Below are positions 1 through 6,370 of a stretch of DNA of 16,132 bases, one piece after another. Positions within the stretch are counted from its first letter, which is position 1. The number at the start of each line of letters is the position of its first letter. Position numbers and translations under genes: made by a program. The notes below the pieces were generated by a model. The model was given only the letters and a program-made list of their open reading frames with translations, had not been told where the DNA came from and did not search any database. The DNA comes from Alistipes sp. CAG:831 (GTDB lineage Bacteria > Bacteroidota > Bacteroidia > Bacteroidales > UBA932). The stretch lies in contig HF990397.1 in the NCBI GenBank assembly GCA_000432775.1, forward strand, positions 4,319 through 20,450, in the 5' to 3' direction.

Positions 1-57
1 TTTCCACGGCCTCAGCAGACTTTTACAAATTCCTTTTTCAATCTTATCCGAAAATTG

Positions 58-65
58 TAAATTTG
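58..65 (+). promoter_or_regulatory. Candidate -7 box of the aldo/keto reductase gene
   Basis: TAAATTTG at 58-65 matches the Bacteroidota sigma-ABfr -7 consensus TAnnTTTG. It lies 25 nt upstream of the ATG at 91. A T-rich stretch at 34-38 sits about where the -33 TTTG element should be but is not a clean match. The assignment rests on consensus matching only. Confidence 0.5.
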
Positions 66-90
66 CATCCTGCATTACAACACTGATATT

Positions 91-1446
91 ATGGACAACG
101 GCAATAAAGTTTCCAGGAGAGACTTCCTGAAGATAACGGGCGCTGCAGGAGCGGCAACCATACTGACCGCAGGATGCGCCTCTGACAAGGGTGGCAATTC
201 CGCAACAGAGGTTCCCAAAGGCAGGATGACCTACCGCAATCTCAACGGGGACCGCATCTCCCTGCTCGGCTACGGCTGCATGCGCTGGCCTATGAAAGGT
301 TCATCGGAAGGGAGCAACCGCGAGATAGACCAGGAGATGGTCAACTCATTGGTGGATTATGCCATAGAGCACGGCATCAACTATTTCGACACGGCTCCGA
401 CCTACCTGCGCGGCTTCTCGGAGGATGCCACCGGCATAGCCCTCAAGCGTTACCCGAGGGACTCCTACTATATTGCCACGAAGCTGTCCAACTTCGGCGA
501 CCCCAGCCGCGAAGGCTCGATGGCCATGTACCGCCAGTCGTTCATCGACCTCCAGACCGACTACATCGACTACTATCTGCTGCACTCCATCGGCCGCAAC
601 ATGGAGGATTTCCAGAAAAGATACATTGACAACGGGATGCTGGACTTTCTCATCAAGGAACGTGAGGCAGGCCGCATACGCCACCTCGGCTGGTCCTTCC
701 ACGGGCAGCAGGAAGTCTTCGACAAAGTGCTGGCCATGCACGATGACATCCATTGGGACTTCGTCCAGATCCAGCTCAATTACCTCGACTGGGGCCATGC
801 CACACCCGGCAACGTCAATGCCGAATACCTCTACGGAGAGCTTTGCAAGAGAAACATTCCCTCGATTATCATGGAGCCCCTGCTCGGCGGCCGCCTTTCC
901 AATGTTCCCGACCGCATCGCCGCCCGCCTCAAAGAGCAGGACCCTCAAAGCAGCGTCGCATCCTGGGCATTCCGTTTCGCCGGTTCGCCCGATATGGTCC
1001 TGACTGTTCTCAGCGGCATGACCTACATGGAGCACCTGCAGGACAATATCCGCACCTACTCCCCTCTCGTGCCCCTGACCGATGAGGACAAGGCCTTCCT
1101 CGAGGAGACTGCCCGCCAGATGCACGAATACCCGACCATCCCCTGCAACGACTGCCAGTACTGCATGCCCTGCCCCTACGGCATTGACATACCCGGAGTG
1201 CTCCTGCACTACAACAAGTGCGTCAACGAGGGCAACCTCTCCGTCAGCAGCTCCGACAGCAACTACCGTCAGGCACGCCGCGCATTCCTGATAGGCTATG
1301 ACCGCAGCGTGCCCAAACTCCGCCAGGCCGACCACTGCATCGGCTGCGGGCAGTGCAACGAGCATTGTCCCCAGGCAATCGACATACCCAAGGAAATGCA
1401 GCGCATCAACGCCTACGTGGAGAAGTTAAAGCAAGAGACTTTGTAA
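91..1446 (+). CDS. Tat-exported aldo/keto reductase lipoprotein with 4Fe-4S ferredoxin-like C-terminus
   Basis: The 451-residue protein opens with a twin-arginine signal (SRRDFLK, Arg9-Arg10) and a hydrophobic stretch ending in LTAGC. Cys29 is therefore a plausible lipidation site, so the protein is probably exported folded and membrane anchored. Residues about 45-340 form an aldo/keto reductase barrel. The expected catalytic tetrad is visible: Asp100 and Tyr105 (FDTAPTY), Lys131 (IATK) and His165 (LLHS). The C-terminus carries two cysteine clusters, Cys352/355/358/361 followed by Pro, and CX2CX2CX3CP at Cys416/419/422/426, typical of 4Fe-4S binding. Members of this Fe-S aldo/keto reductase group are common in anaerobes, but their substrates are mostly unknown. 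It stands alone, converging on the toxin-antitoxin operon. A redox role outside the cytoplasm is inference, and no substrate can be read from the sequence. Confidence 0.9.
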   Translation: MDNGNKVSRRDFLKITGAAGAATILTAGCASDKGGNSATEVPKGRMTYRNLNGDRISLLGYGCMRWPMKGSSEGSNREIDQEMVNSLVDYAIEHGINYFDTAPTYLRGFSEDATGIALKRYPRDSYYIATKLSNFGDPSREGSMAMYRQSFIDLQTDYIDYYLLHSIGRNMEDFQKRYIDNGMLDFLIKEREAGRIRHLGWSFHGQQEVFDKVLAMHDDIHWDFVQIQLNYLDWGHATPGNVNAEYLYGELCKRNIPSIIMEPLLGGRLSNVPDRIAARLKEQDPQSSVASWAFRFAGSPDMVLTVLSGMTYMEHLQDNIRTYSPLVPLTDEDKAFLEETARQMHEYPTIPCNDCQYCMPCPYGIDIPGVLLHYNKCVNEGNLSVSSSDSNYRQARRAFLIGYDRSVPKLRQADHCIGCGQCNEHCPQAIDIPKEMQRINAYVEKLKQETL

Positions 1447-1458
1447 AAAGGACTGACA

Positions 1459-1508
1459 ATAGAATTTGTAGAAGTCAACAACTCACATCACAAATTGTGA
1501 TATTCTAT
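1459..1508. repeat. Nested inverted repeats between convergent genes
   Basis: The 93-nt gap between the two convergent genes holds an odd palindrome at 1487-1501 (7-bp arms ATCACAA and TTGTGAT around one base). It is enclosed by a wider pair, ATAGAAT at 1459-1465 and ATTCTAT at 1502-1508. It could be a weak bidirectional terminator or a protein-binding site. It lacks the GC-rich stem and U-tract of a classic terminator, so the function is uncertain. Confidence 0.35.
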
Positions 1509-1539
1509 TCATAGCCAGAGACTTTCGAGAGCTTCTACC

Positions 1540-1866
1540 CTACCACAGGGCGACCCTGCCCATAGATCCAAGGTCGAGGCTGGCGGTCTTGGCCCCCATG
1601 GCCTTGAATGCCCTTACGATGGTGGAGTAGGTGATGCTTTTTCCACTCTCGATTTTAGATATCTGCGCGCGTTTCACTCCCATCAGCTCGCCAAGTTGCT
1701 CCTGCGTGAGGTTCTTAGCCTCGCGTGTGCGTCTTATGGCCTCTCCGATGAGGAAGTCATCGACTTTACGGTCGAACCTCATGCGTTCCTGGGTGCCGCT
1801 CTTTCCTACGACCCTATCCAGCATCTCTTCATGGGAGTAGATTTCCATGTCTCCGATTTTTTCCAT
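1540..1866 (-). CDS. XRE-family antitoxin (HigA-like)
   Basis: This 108-residue protein contains a Cro/C1-type helix-turn-helix at about residues 39-90 (IGEAIRRTREAKNLTQEQL, then LMGVKRAQISKIESGK). This is the usual antitoxin and autorepressor domain of HigBA-type modules. The first 35 residues are charged and probably wrap the toxin. Its ATG follows the toxin stop codon after one base. GGAGG, just upstream of the ATG and inside the last toxin codons, can serve as a ribosome binding site, which supports translational coupling and this start. In this family the antitoxin neutralises a ribosome-dependent mRNA endonuclease and represses its own operon. The reading frame is intact although the toxin frame is not. 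Confidence 0.85.
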   Translation of the reverse strand: MEKIGDMEIYSHEEMLDRVVGKSGTQERMRFDRKVDDFLIGEAIRRTREAKNLTQEQLGELMGVKRAQISKIESGKSITYSTIVRAFKAMGAKTASLDLGSMGRVALW

Positions 1867-1867
1867 A

Positions 1868-2217
1868 TTACCTCCGTTTCTTTATTGTAAAATACTCTTC
1901 TCTTATTCTTTCAGCCTTGTCAATCTCTTTCCGGGGAGTTCTCTGCGTCTTCTTCGCGAAGCCGTGGGTAGCGACCACAAGCGTCTCTCCATCAGTGTCC
2001 CAGAAAGCCAGCAACCTGTATGAAATTCCGCGGTGCAGGGTTCTGAATTCCCATATGTCCGTGCCTGTCATCTTCTTGAACAGTTCCTTGTCAACTACCA
2101 GCATAGCCTTGGTGATGTTATAGGCTACCTTTTCACGGGCTTTATTATCCAGCGACTCCAGAAACTCAACTGCCTCCTCAAATATACGATATTGAACCTT
2201 TTCCCGTCAGTATTCAT
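1868..2217 (-). pseudogene. HigB/RelE-superfamily (Gp49-like) toxin, apparent 5' frameshift
   Basis: The intact part, 1868-2104, reads 78 residues with the hallmarks of phage Gp49-like HigB toxins: DKELFKKMTG, then DIWEFRTLHRG, YRLLAFWD and VVATHGFAKKTQRTPRKEI. The family normally has about 35 more N-terminal residues. These are encoded upstream in the same frame (FEEAVEFLESL, then KAREKVAYNI), but that frame has no ATG, GTG or TTG before a stop. An ATG at 2217 starts a different frame (MNTDGKRFNIVY) that fits the missing N-terminus and runs out of register at the T run at 2180-2182. Restoring one T would give a single frame of about 116 residues, the usual family length. Either the toxin is inactivated by a one-base deletion, or the deletion is a sequencing error, or a short form starts at 2104. 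The gene is first in the operon with the antitoxin one base downstream. Confidence 0.75.
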
Positions 2218-2237
2218 TACATTATGCATTTATTGTG

Positions 2238-2245
2238 CAAATATA
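2238..2245 (-). promoter_or_regulatory. Candidate -7 box of the toxin-antitoxin operon
   Basis: Read on the minus strand, 2245-2238 is TATATTTG, an exact match to TAnnTTTG, about 20 nt before the ATG at 2217. A TTTC at 2269-2266 is a near match to the -33 TTTG at a 20-nt spacing. This position supports the start at 2217 rather than the internal ATG at 2104. Confidence 0.55.
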
Positions 2246-2254
2246 CAAATTGTG

Positions 2255-2268
2255 TTCCAATTTTGGAA
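2255..2268. promoter_or_regulatory. Candidate operator of the toxin-antitoxin operon
   Basis: TTCCAA, two bases, TTGGAA form a perfect 6-bp inverted repeat overlapping the presumed -33 region of the toxin-antitoxin promoter. XRE antitoxins normally bind short palindromes at exactly such positions to repress their own operon. Binding by this antitoxin is inference from position. Confidence 0.5.
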
Positions 2269-2327
2269 ACAAAACGCCATTATGTGAGGATTCGTTTCAT
2301 GTCACCGTTCCCGCACGTGGTATATGT

Positions 2328-5276
2328 CTATTCCACCCAGATCTCATCGATAAAGATGAAGCCCTCGCCTCCGGCCCCTAAATGCCATGAGGGGATGGTT
2401 CCGAAATTCTTGGCAAATACCTTTACGTACCTGGCCTCGACCGGAGATGGCAGTTCCAGCACGAAGTCGCGGGTCTGGATGGTGTAGTCCTGCGCGTCCA
2501 CGGTGTTGTCCACCCTGCCGGCAGGGGTGAAATTCTCCCCGTCCACGGAGACGCTGTACTCCACATACTTCGGCATCCAGATCCACGACCTGGCGTCCTG
2601 ACAGTATCCGGAGCCGAAGGTGCTGACTTCCTGCACCCCGCGCAGATCGACTATCGCCGTAAAATCCGTATCCTGATAGCCCTGCCATCCGCCGGTCTTC
2701 CAGTTGACACTGCCCCGGAGACCGTCTATCAGGCCACGGGGGCCGCGGGCATTGTACTGGGGATTGTATTCGCAGAAAGTCTTGATGTCCATGTCGTCCT
2801 TCATCCTGTGGAAGACGGCCGATACCTCGGGGCTGCGGCTGCCGTCCGGAGCTTCCGAATAAATGCTCAGGCGGGTAGTACGGTCCAATGTCACAGGTCC
2901 GGTATATTCCCTGTAACTGCCGTCATTGACCCTGATATATGCCTTGCAGTCGGGAGAGCCGCTGTTCACCGCTACCTCCATCGACTTGTCGAAGATGTCG
3001 GATGGGGCCTCGAACCAGGGATTGCGCACGAATCCGGTTCTGTCCAGACGGGATACCGGTCTGTCCTCCACCGCTGTACCGAAGCTGTAATCCGGCTCAG
3101 GCACTAAAGTCAGTTCCAGTTCCCCGCCGTTGCGGATATCGCTGTACCGGATATAGCTGCGGGAATAGTCCTTCCCGTTGAGCCGCACGGCAGAAATATA
3201 TCTGCAGCTGTTTATATCGCCGCCCTTGCATATTGCCTTGATAGTCAGCTGGCGGCCGTCTCCGAGAGAGAGCACCGTCTGTCCGAACACAGGGGCACTG
3301 AGCACATAGATTCCGCTGCCTGGTGTGACCGGATAAAGCCCGATGGCACTCATCACGTACCAGGCCGACATCTGGCCGCAGTCGTCGTTGCCGCACAGAC
3401 CGTCGGGCTGTGAGGTATAGAGTTCGTCCAGGATACGGCGGACCATTAAGTATGTCTTCCACGGCTGCCCGGCATAGGCATAGAGGTAGGCTGTCTGGTG
3501 GCTGGGTTCATTGCCGTGGGCGTACTGTCCTATCAGACCGGTGATATCCACCTGAGTACGTCCGGTAGTGCGCTCCGGAGCCGAAAAGAGCGAGTCGAGC
3601 TTTGCGCAGAAAGCCTCATCGCCGCCCATAAGGCCGATATGCCCGTTCACGTCATGAGGAGCGAAGAAACTGTATTGCCAGGAATTGGCCTCGGTATAGT
3701 GGTTGTTGACCTCCGTCCGCTCGAAGGGAGTCAGCCAGCGTCCGCTCATCATCGGGCGCATCAGACCGGTCTGCGGGTCCCAGACATTGATATAGCCGGC
3801 CGAATGTTTCAGATAACTGTCCCGGATATCCGCATAGCGCTTCTCTCCCGTCTGCCGGAAAACCAGATCCGCTACCTGGGCAATGCACCAGTCATCGTAG
3901 GCATACTCGAGGGTCTTCGAGACGGACTCATGTTCCTCTTCCGCAGGCACCACATTGCGCTGGCGGTAGAACTGTATGCCGAACTCGTCCTTGCACGAGG
4001 ACTCCACCATGGCATCCAGGAGTTCCGGAGCATACTCCAGGCCTATTCCCTGGCTCAGGGCCTCGGCTATCACCGGCATCGAATTATACCCGATCATGCA
4101 GTTGGTCTCCCAGCCGCTGAGCTCCCATACGGGCAGCTTTCCTCCTTCACGGTAAATGGTCAGGAACGTGCGCAGGAAATCCTCCGTCCGCTCCCGTTCG
4201 ATCAGCGTCAGCAACGGATGCAGGGTTCGGAACGTATCCCAGAGGGAAAATACGGTATAGCGGTCAAATCCCTCCGCCCTGTGTATCTGCCTGTCCATTC
4301 CCCGGTATTCCCCGTTGACATCGGAGAAGATATTGGGGGCAATGGCGGTATGATACAATGCCGTATAGAAGGTCCGCAGCCTCTCGCGGTCTCCTCTGCC
4401 GTTTTCCCCACGCACATCTATCTTCGAAAGATACCGCTCCCACAGTTCTTCCGTCGCGGCCCTGCGGGCATCGAAATCAAAACTGTCCTCCGGCACATCG
4501 CTCAGAAGATTTTCACGGGCATTATCCGATGATACGGAGGAAATGCCCACCTTGACCGTCACCTGCCCGGTCCCGGGGGCAAATGTGACGAGCGCTCCTT
4601 TTTCCCCAAAATGCCTGTACTCTGCCACAGGCTCCGAAAATTCCATATAAAAATGCACCATCTGGTCTTCCGACCACGACTTCGAGCGGCGGAACCCGGT
4701 AATTACCCTGTCGCTCTCCTGACGGATATCCGAGTTCAGAAGAAGGTCCCTGTGCACGAGGTCAATGAGGATGGAAGGCGCCTCTCCCTCACCTCCGGTA
4801 CTCCGGAAGGTATAGCGGTGCATTCCGGATCTGGGACCGGCAGTCAGTTCCGCCAGGATGTTCCAGCGGTCCAAAAGCACCGAGTAATACCCAGCCGCAG
4901 CTTCCTCCCGCTTATGGGAGAATCGGGACTGATACCACTCTCTGTCCAGAGAATCCGGCTCGTATCTCATGACGGGCATCAGCAGCACATCCCCATAGTC
5001 GAGGACACCCGTACCGCTCAGATGGGTATGACTGAAACCTATAATGGTGTCATCCGAATAATGGTAGCCGGAGCAGCCCTCCCAGGTATCAATCCTGGTG
5101 TCGGGACTCAGCTGCACCATCCCGTAAGGAGCCGTCGCTCCCGGGAAAGTATGGCCGGTGAAGTCCGTGCCGACCATCGGGTTCACATAATCCACGAGTC
5201 TCCCTTCTTTCTTCGAACAGGAGCTAATCCCCACTGTTACAGCGGCCACAACCAGGATGGTAAAAATTTTCCTCAT
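2328..5276 (-). CDS. GH92 family alpha-mannosidase lipoprotein with C-terminal discoidin-like domain
   Basis: The 982-residue protein begins with a lipoprotein signal peptide (GISSC, Cys20). Its N-terminal GH92 segment shows VNPMVGTDFTGHTFPGA, APYGMVQLSPD and SGYHYSDDTIIGFSHTHLSG. The catalytic module continues to about residue 730. HYTEANSWQYSF places Glu529 where GH92 enzymes have the general acid. GNDDCGQMSAWYVMSAIGLYP places Asp631-Asp632 in the calcium and base region. A chitobiase-C-terminal-like segment follows (about 770-830). The last 150 residues resemble an F5/8 type C (CBM32-like) domain (NWKTGGWQGYQD, ARYVKVFAKNFG). GH92 enzymes are calcium-dependent exo-alpha-mannosidases, mostly acting on alpha-1,2 and related linkages of N-glycans or yeast mannan. 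No SusC/SusD pair or regulator is adjacent, so the linkage specificity is open. An envelope location, periplasmic or cell surface, is inferred from the signal. Confidence 0.93.
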   Translation of the reverse strand: MRKIFTILVVAAVTVGISSCSKKEGRLVDYVNPMVGTDFTGHTFPGATAPYGMVQLSPDTRIDTWEGCSGYHYSDDTIIGFSHTHLSGTGVLDYGDVLLMPVMRYEPDSLDREWYQSRFSHKREEAAAGYYSVLLDRWNILAELTAGPRSGMHRYTFRSTGGEGEAPSILIDLVHRDLLLNSDIRQESDRVITGFRRSKSWSEDQMVHFYMEFSEPVAEYRHFGEKGALVTFAPGTGQVTVKVGISSVSSDNARENLLSDVPEDSFDFDARRAATEELWERYLSKIDVRGENGRGDRERLRTFYTALYHTAIAPNIFSDVNGEYRGMDRQIHRAEGFDRYTVFSLWDTFRTLHPLLTLIERERTEDFLRTFLTIYREGGKLPVWELSGWETNCMIGYNSMPVIAEALSQGIGLEYAPELLDAMVESSCKDEFGIQFYRQRNVVPAEEEHESVSKTLEYAYDDWCIAQVADLVFRQTGEKRYADIRDSYLKHSAGYINVWDPQTGLMRPMMSGRWLTPFERTEVNNHYTEANSWQYSFFAPHDVNGHIGLMGGDEAFCAKLDSLFSAPERTTGRTQVDITGLIGQYAHGNEPSHQTAYLYAYAGQPWKTYLMVRRILDELYTSQPDGLCGNDDCGQMSAWYVMSAIGLYPVTPGSGIYVLSAPVFGQTVLSLGDGRQLTIKAICKGGDINSCRYISAVRLNGKDYSRSYIRYSDIRNGGELELTLVPEPDYSFGTAVEDRPVSRLDRTGFVRNPWFEAPSDIFDKSMEVAVNSGSPDCKAYIRVNDGSYREYTGPVTLDRTTRLSIYSEAPDGSRSPEVSAVFHRMKDDMDIKTFCEYNPQYNARGPRGLIDGLRGSVNWKTGGWQGYQDTDFTAIVDLRGVQEVSTFGSGYCQDARSWIWMPKYVEYSVSVDGENFTPAGRVDNTVDAQDYTIQTRDFVLELPSPVEARYVKVFAKNFGTIPSWHLGAGGEGFIFIDEIWVE

Positions 5277-5303
5277 TTTCTGTTGAAATTTTTATAAAAT
5301 AAT

Positions 5304-5334
5304 TTTGTATTTTGAAACAATTCTTCTACATTTG
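5304..5334 (+). promoter_or_regulatory. Consensus Bacteroidota promoter of tRNA-Lys
   Basis: TTTG at 5304-5307, exactly 19 nt, then TACATTTG at 5327-5334 match the TTTG-N19-TAnnTTTG consensus perfectly. The mature tRNA begins 17 nt after the -7 box, leaving room for a short leader. This is the clearest promoter in the window. Confidence 0.8.
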
Positions 5335-5350
5335 CAGTCCCAAAACGGAC

Positions 5351-5423
5351 GCTTCCTTAGCTCAGTTGGTAGAGCACGACACTCTTAATGTTGGGGTCCA
5401 GGGTTCGAGCCCCTGAGGGAGCA
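5351..5423 (+). tRNA. tRNA-Lys (anticodon CTT)
   Basis: A full cloverleaf can be folded. The acceptor stem pairs GCTTCCT with AGGGAGC (one G-T pair). The D stem pairs GCTC with GAGC, and the anticodon stem pairs CGACA with TGTTG around loop CTCTTAA. The T arm is CAGGG, TTCGAGC, CCCTG, and the discriminator is A5423. The loop gives anticodon CTT, decoding AAG as lysine. The 3' CCA is not encoded (CGG follows), so it must be added enzymatically. It has its own consensus promoter and terminator, so it is probably a single-gene transcript. Confidence 0.96.
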
Positions 5424-5426
5424 CGG

Positions 5427-5459
5427 AAAAAGCCTCTGAAGCATTTCAGAGGCTTTTTT
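5427..5459. terminator. Strong bidirectional intrinsic terminator after tRNA-Lys
   Basis: An A-rich left arm with AAAAAGCCTCTGAA (5427-5440), a four-base loop GCAT and TTCAGAGGCTTTTTT (5445-5459) form a 14-bp stem with a T tract on one strand and, read in reverse, a T tract on the other. It can end both the tRNA transcript (+) and the dipeptidase-dehydrogenase operon (-), which converges on it from 5554. Confidence 0.9.
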
Positions 5460-5461
5460 GT

Positions 5462-5516
5462 GCTCCCAAGGGAGCGCCCCTTGTCTACCCATCCCCCGAA
5501 CCCCTTCCCAGTAAGG
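5462..5516. repeat. GC-rich short palindromes between terminator and dehydrogenase gene
   Basis: After the terminator come GCTCCC-AA-GGGAGC (5462-5475) and, near 5502-5519, CCCCTT, six bases, AAGGGG. Neither has a T tract. They look like an intergenic repeat element of the kind scattered in Bacteroidota genomes, but copy number cannot be judged from one window. Confidence 0.4.
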
Positions 5517-5553
5517 GGAGAATGTCGCTTCGCTCCGATCATCATTCCAAACA

Positions 5554-6369
5554 TCATACTGAGTAGAACCATGTGAGGAGGAGCTGGGTGAGGCGGCCGG
5601 GGAGAATGCGGGAGGCGCGGGCGAAGGCGGTCTGCAGGAAGCTGCCGGTGAGGGTGCGGAATCCCGGACGGCGGCAGGAGACGAGGCGGCACAGGACTTT
5701 GCCCACTTTGGCCGGGTCGCATCCGCGGGTCTCGTCCTTCTCCACACCTGCCATGGTCCTTCGGAAGGATTCGGAGTAATCCGGATCGGCGAGTGTCGCC
5801 TCCGACATTTTCCGGGAAGAGGTAAAGCCGGTACGGAAGTCCCCGGGTTCTACGAGACAGACCCGGATACCGAAACGCCGCACTTCCACTGCAAGGGCCT
5901 CGCTGTACCCCTCGATTGCGAACTTCGAGGCGGAATAGAACCCCTGGTAGGGAACTGCAACCACCCCGGCTATGGAACTGATGTTGATAATGCGCCCGCT
6001 GCGCTGCCTTCTCATGTACGGAAGAACGGCCGAGCAGACACGGGTCATACCCATGAAATTGGTTTCCATCTGCCAGCACCTCTCCTCTTCGGTAGCCAGT
6101 TCGAGAGAGCCCCCGATTCCGGCACCGGCATTGTTCACCAGCACGTCGATGCGTCCCTCGGCAGCTATGATTTTTCCTACCGCCTCCTCAATGGAAGAAG
6201 GGACAGTGACATCGAGGCGCAGCATCCGCACCCCGTCGTCACGTGTCCCTTCCTGTACCGAGCGGCCGGTACCATAGACGATATGACCGGCGGCAGAGAG
6301 CATTCCGGACGCGGTCCTGCCGAATCCGGAAGTGGCTCCCGTTATCAATATTACCTTTGCGGCCCTCAT
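5554..6369 (-). CDS. Short-chain dehydrogenase/reductase (classical SDR)
   Basis: This 271-residue cytoplasmic oxidoreductase has the classical SDR layout: the Rossmann motif TGATSGFG at residues 10-17, an acidic DVT segment near 53-55, NNAG at 79-82, the catalytic serine around Ser131-Ser132 (INISSIAG) and Tyr145-X3-Lys149 (YSASK). PGDFRTGF follows the active site. It uses NAD(H) or NADP(H). Gly-Arg after the first beta strand hints at NADP but does not settle it. The substrate is not identifiable. The start at 6369 (MRAAKVILITG) puts the Rossmann motif at the usual distance from the N-terminus and lies one base after the upstream stop codon. An ATG 42 nt further upstream would overlap the dipeptidase gene and add residues unlike the family. 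It is co-transcribed with the C69 dipeptidase, though no shared pathway is obvious. Confidence 0.88.
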   Translation of the reverse strand: MRAAKVILITGATSGFGRTASGMLSAAGHIVYGTGRSVQEGTRDDGVRMLRLDVTVPSSIEEAVGKIIAAEGRIDVLVNNAGAGIGGSLELATEEERCWQMETNFMGMTRVCSAVLPYMRRQRSGRIINISSIAGVVAVPYQGFYSASKFAIEGYSEALAVEVRRFGIRVCLVEPGDFRTGFTSSRKMSEATLADPDYSESFRRTMAGVEKDETRGCDPAKVGKVLCRLVSCRRPGFRTLTGSFLQTAFARASRILPGRLTQLLLTWFYSV

Positions 6370-6370
6370 C

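Noticed and set aside
346..1365. Long open frame antisense to the aldo/keto reductase gene (339 codons)
   Set aside because: It mirrors the codon pattern of a gene with clear catalytic and Fe-S motifs. Its own translation shows no recognisable domain and is Val/Ala rich, typical of a shadow frame.
2271..2327. Terminator search downstream of the GH92 gene
   Set aside because: Only a CACGTG hexamer was found. There is no GC-rich stem with a T tract, so no terminator is claimed and read-through into the toxin-antitoxin operon stays possible.
3498..4532. 344-codon plus-strand open frame inside the GH92 gene
   Set aside because: It lies wholly opposite conserved GH92 catalytic sequence and has no recognisable family feature.
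5424..5553. Possible genomic island boundary at the tRNA-Lys 3' end
   Set aside because: No integrase, no direct repeat of the tRNA end and no base-composition change was seen. Only inverted complementarity to the trailer is present.
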